From: Astropecten irregularis
Taxonomy: Eukaryota; Echinodermata; Asteroidea; Paxillosida; Astropectinidae
Direction: 5' to 3'
DNA: 64,000 nt
Assembly (NCBI GenBank): GCA_963971285.1
Contig: OZ020255.1
Location: 2,852,001 to 2,916,000, forward strand
The notes below the pieces were generated by a model. It saw only the letters and a list, made by a program, of their open reading frames with translations. It was not told the origin of the DNA and did no database searches. Positions within the stretch are counted from its first letter, which is position 1; every line of letters begins with the position of its first letter. Positions 60,183-64,000 of this stretch are shown here, piece by piece. Both the position numbers and the translations under genes were made by a program.

Positions 60183-60517
60183 TAAGCTGTGGCCTAGTGG
60201 TCTGGTGTGTTGAACTCTAAGTCTTATGGTCAATCTACAGATTGTGGGTTCGAATCCAGCCATGTGCTAGTGGTGCAATTGCGTCCTTGGGCAAGACGCT
60301 TTGTCACATATTGCTCCTCTTCACCCAGGTGTAAATGGGTACCTGCGAGGGTAGAGATGGCTTTGTGGTTTGATTAGCCTCTGTGTGCTGAATACGGCAG
60401 CCAGGGCTGTATGCTCTCCAGGGAGTTGAGATGGTTTCAGGAATATAAATCATGGCCCAATGACCAGGGATAATAATACAGCTGTGCAATATAAATGTCC
60501 GATATTATTATTATTAT
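60183..60517 (+). mobile_element. tRNA-derived SINE with (ATT)n tail
   Basis: Box A TGTGGCCTAGTGGT and box B GGTTCGAATCC are intact. The body CCTTGGGCAAGACGCTTTGT and CACCCAGGTGTAAATGGGTA is a conserved SINE segment found in many animals. The tail is ATTATTATTATTATG. RNA polymerase III promoter elements look complete. Directly downstream of the palindrome-rich array. Confidence 0.88.
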
Positions 60518-63500
60518 GTGAAAGGTCTTTAACTTGTTACAATACATGAAACAAACAACAGTGGAAGCACATTGTAATTTGATTCACGCCTGCCTGCCTG
60601 ATTGAATTATGTTTGTAGGTTTTAGGAAGCAACATATACAACATAGCTGTAATGAGATGAATACACCTGTATGATGCAACCAGATATATCCTATATATTG
60701 AGACTGTAGTGATATGCATTATTAATACAGCCATGTAATGAGCATCAGCTGCAATGTGTCATTATAATCAAGTTGAAATATTCAACAAGATGACACCTTG
60801 AAAGATGGAACACTAAGCAACATGTCTCATCTCATTGATTGTACATGTCATACTGCATGAGCTGTATAATATAACTCAAATGTAATAATCTACTCAATAT
60901 ACTGGGTATATACTAATATTACTAAACAAAATAGTATTCCTGCAAAGCATTATGCAGAGTTTCTGTACCATGTGCCTCTGGGGCAAAAATATATTCATTA
61001 CAATAACAGCACAAATAGACCTATTTTTTTTAATAAAAACAAAATAATAATAATGATAATATAAACAGCATCACAGACATTTTGTCACTGACACCACTCA
61101 AATGTGTGTCAGTTTCATGAAGTAGCACGCACTTGTGTGTTACTTTGTAAAACTGATTTTATACGAGTTGTGCGCCTATGTTTTTCTGTGCGCATGTTTC
61201 TTCATGATACCGAAACAAAAATGTTTGTTTTCAGGAAGTAAAACGCATGTTCACGGATTAATTACAAGTTAATACCTATGAACAACTTAAAATAAGTTGA
61301 CTAGTGCAATGAAGTAAAAAAAGATTGATAAGGAAGTAAAACACGTCATAATATTTAAATTCTATTTGAAATAAGCCAGTTTTAAACAGTTGTGAACTTC
61401 AAACTGCTCTATCTCTATGTCTAAGCGTGCTACATGGTGTTGGTGACGATTTATACATTTCATTATATTCAATACAAGTAAAAGTCTTTCATAAAAGTAT
61501 CCTGTCTGGATCAAAATGTCAGGCCCTCCTAATCATTTCATCATATTCATTGACTTGGCACAAACAGATTTAACACATTTTTCATTTTTTTTTCTTCAAT
61601 TTCTTTATAATTACTACAGACTGAAAATGACTGCATAAACCATATGATGCATCTATAACCATACAGAAGAAGAAGACAGTCCCAATACATTGCAGAACGA
61701 AATCAAACCAATAAATGTACAGTAAGTGGCACTGCATCAGGCCAATTGAAGAGGGTCTTAAGAACACTTGCACGTTCCTGGAGGAAAGCAGGTGATAGGA
61801 TGAGCTGCAACATTATGAGAAGGATAGCTAGGTGATACAGGGCATTGACTGCAACACAATCCAGCCTGTAAGCACTGAACACAGTGTCATCAATACAACA
61901 AACTCATGCAACACTGTAAGTGATGGACAGTAATGCCACTTCAACATCACCAAGCCAAACATTACAAACTAAGCCTTATTAAAAGTGTAACTGAATGGCA
62001 GGAATGGTAACGTGTATCAGAGAAAGCAAGAAGAGTAAGCATCAATCCATCAATCTACTTGCCAGTATATATACTGTATGTCTCATTCAAGGTTCATTTT
62101 CTACTGTAATGATCAAGTGAAATAAACACAAGACCAATCAGCTAGTATTACACTCATCTTAAGAAGTATCATTAGTGTAATTCAAACACGTCTTTTCATG
62201 AATCCAATTGATTTGTAGCACCAATTGTAGCACAGAGTTCATCCAGTGAAAAGGACAAGAATAATTGAGGAAATCAGCACCAGAAATAGGTAAATGTAAT
62301 CTTCAACACAAATGACAATGTAGCAACAAAATCAACAACAAAAATCTTATGACACTTGATAACAAGCTATTAAAGATCATCTGTATTAGCTTTGTTTACA
62401 AAGATTTCATAGATTTCATTTTTTGTAATGATCAACTTATAGTTGTTCATAGTTAAATAATTGTAAACATTAAGCATGGTGACATGGCCAAAAACAAGCC
62501 TATGCTTCCTGCCAGCCACCACCATTCATCCTCCTGTAATAATGTAATTTAATTGTAACTATACTTGTTGTTTTGAGTGATGCTCGGAAATAAATAAGAA
62601 TCAAATAAGAATCAAGATTTCAAAGACCTATTTTTTTAGCAGAATGGATCTTTGAACTGTAGGTAATAAAGACACTATGAAACATCAAGAGAACAATGAA
62701 ATCAAGGATTACCAACTGATCACATAATATTTGTCATGCATTCTCAATTGCAGAACATGTTGTTAATGATAATATCAATCATATCATTGCTCACCTTCCT
62801 CTCCTTTCACAAATATGTTCTTATGTATATAAATAAATATGCACTCTAAATCTATCCACGTCATAAACCTATCTCCTGCTTTTCAAATCCTAGACCATCA
62901 GCTACCGGTACATGTACATGTATGTCAGACCAAAGTTGTGTATTGACCTTGAGAGCATCAATGCACATGACAAACAGTAACACGCTTCAGCTAAGATACT
63001 TGCTAGAATGAAATGTTAAATACCTATAGGTCTCTGTGAGTGAGAGGCAGCTCTTAAGAAGATGATCAAATTTCATTTCATTGAACATAAGATTGAAAAC
63101 CTTGAATGCATGATGGGATGCTACATGTACATGTATGCATACATCAGAGATTACAGGGATGCATTGGTAATACCAATTTGGTATCTCAGTTTAAGTGTTA
63201 TAAGTACATTTTATGTATGTCTTTGTAAGATGGTATTAGAATGATACAAGATCATACAGTGGTAGCAATACTACACGTCTTCCTAAGATGACTTTCATTT
63301 GTCCACATGTCTGTGGGAGATTGCACGACAAAAAACCAATAGAAAGATAGTGAGAGATGTTGTAAACAGTACATGTGAGATTGTTTGTATGAGTAGGCAT
63401 ATACACTGTGCCCCACAGCAATTTTGCCCCCACAATGCATGTGTGTGTGTTGTGTGAGAGTTAATACCAGGCCAATTGTCCCTACATCTTCAATACAAAA

Positions 63501-64000
63501 AGCATGTGGGTGTGCGTGGGTGTGTAGCTGATATAGAGACGGGCATCCAGGGGGTTTTGAACTGTTCAGGCTTTCAAATTAATCCAACTGCATGGTTCTA
63601 TCAGTGTGTGCCTAGCATTTCCATACCAAAACACAGTAATCATAGATACTGTAGACTTATGATTCATACTGTTCTTTGCCATGAATTAAGCTGGTTCATC
63701 AATATTCTTACCCATGCTGAAGTATACATGTCTTTAATCCTAGCAGACTCATTGTGCTTTTAACTGCTTTTAATCATTCACAAATTCAGGCTGTTTGTTA
63801 AATACTGCTTTCTTTTGATTCTTGTTGATATGCCTTTTCATCCCTGCCCTTACAGGCAGAATGTCCACCTTGGGTTGGATTGGTATTGAACTGGTTAAGA
63901 AGCTATCATATTGGCTGCATCTTGCTCCTGCTACATATTGTTGTTCATAACCTAACCTCTCCTGTACAAGTATCATGTACTAATTCACTTTAAAAGCATA
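60518..64000. other. region beyond the array; no gene recognised
   Basis: AT-rich sequence with a dispersed repeat at 61110-61390 (inverted partner at 50660-50910), TACATGTACATG runs near 62910 and 63122, and a short TG run near 63440. Short ORFs have no recognised similarity. Upstream PAS-domain exons of ERG are not visible here. Confidence 0.45.
61110..61390 (+). repeat. dispersed repeat, partner of 50660-50910
   Basis: CATAATATTTAAATTCTATT and the preceding AAGTAAAACACG match the other copy in reverse complement. Contains GAAGTAAAACG-type motifs repeated three times. Confidence 0.55.

Noticed and set aside
43588-64000. Search for the ERG PAS/eag-domain exons
   Set aside because: No minus-strand frame here resembles the conserved N-terminal eag motif (for example NTFLDTIIRKF). 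They are either beyond the window or absent.

Overview
This is a 64 kb stretch of an AT-rich animal genome. It holds one gene I can identify, on the minus strand, embedded in dense repeat sequence. The gene encodes an ERG-type voltage-gated potassium channel (KCNH2/6/7 family). Ten coding exons can be read from 43587 down to 2586. Every junction has a GT donor and an AG acceptor, and the phases match throughout, so the spliced reading frame is 2853 nt, or 950 codons plus stop. The species cannot be named from sequence alone. A single pre-duplication ERG gene, tRNA-derived SINEs with AAT/ATT tails, frequent TACATGTACATG runs and many small foldback elements suggest a marine invertebrate deuterostome, perhaps an echinoderm. 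That is inference.

Layout, right to left in the direction of transcription. 43498-43587 is a start exon encoding a 30-residue basic N-terminus with no PAS/eag domain. It joins the S1 exon at the same protein position where the short vertebrate ERG1b isoform diverges. Intron 1 (21933-43497, 21.6 kb) carries a 12-bp G/C-skewed minisatellite, three copies of a TTAA-flanked MITE, a SINE foldback, several other foldback elements and a LINE fragment. The exons for S1 (21752-21932), S2-S3 (17648-17913), S4-pore-S6 (16273-16663), S6/C-linker (15122-15321) and the CNBD (13861-14113 and 12710-12903) follow. Then come two low-complexity cytoplasmic exons (11329-11449 and 10238-10516) and a final exon (2586-3463) with the ERG C-terminal coiled coil. 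Intron 2 contains a complete non-autonomous hAT element with a perfect 8-bp target duplication.

Upstream of the start exon (43588-64000) no further exon is recognisable. The main feature is a head-to-tail array of five roughly 1-kb units (54629-60098). Each is rich in short palindromes and starts with a hairpin, and some end in an A-tract followed by an 11-bp-stem hairpin. Its end structure resembles Helitron2/HINE-type non-autonomous elements, but I cannot assign it firmly. A tRNA-derived SINE follows at 60183-60517.

No bacterial-type system, CRISPR array, rRNA or intact tRNA gene is present. The most interesting signals are the PAS-less start exon, an altered intrinsic-ligand motif in the CNBD, a tandem duplication that copies a splice donor, a SINE end next to a 3' splice site, two TTAA MITE families sharing one target site, and the palindrome-rich tandem array.
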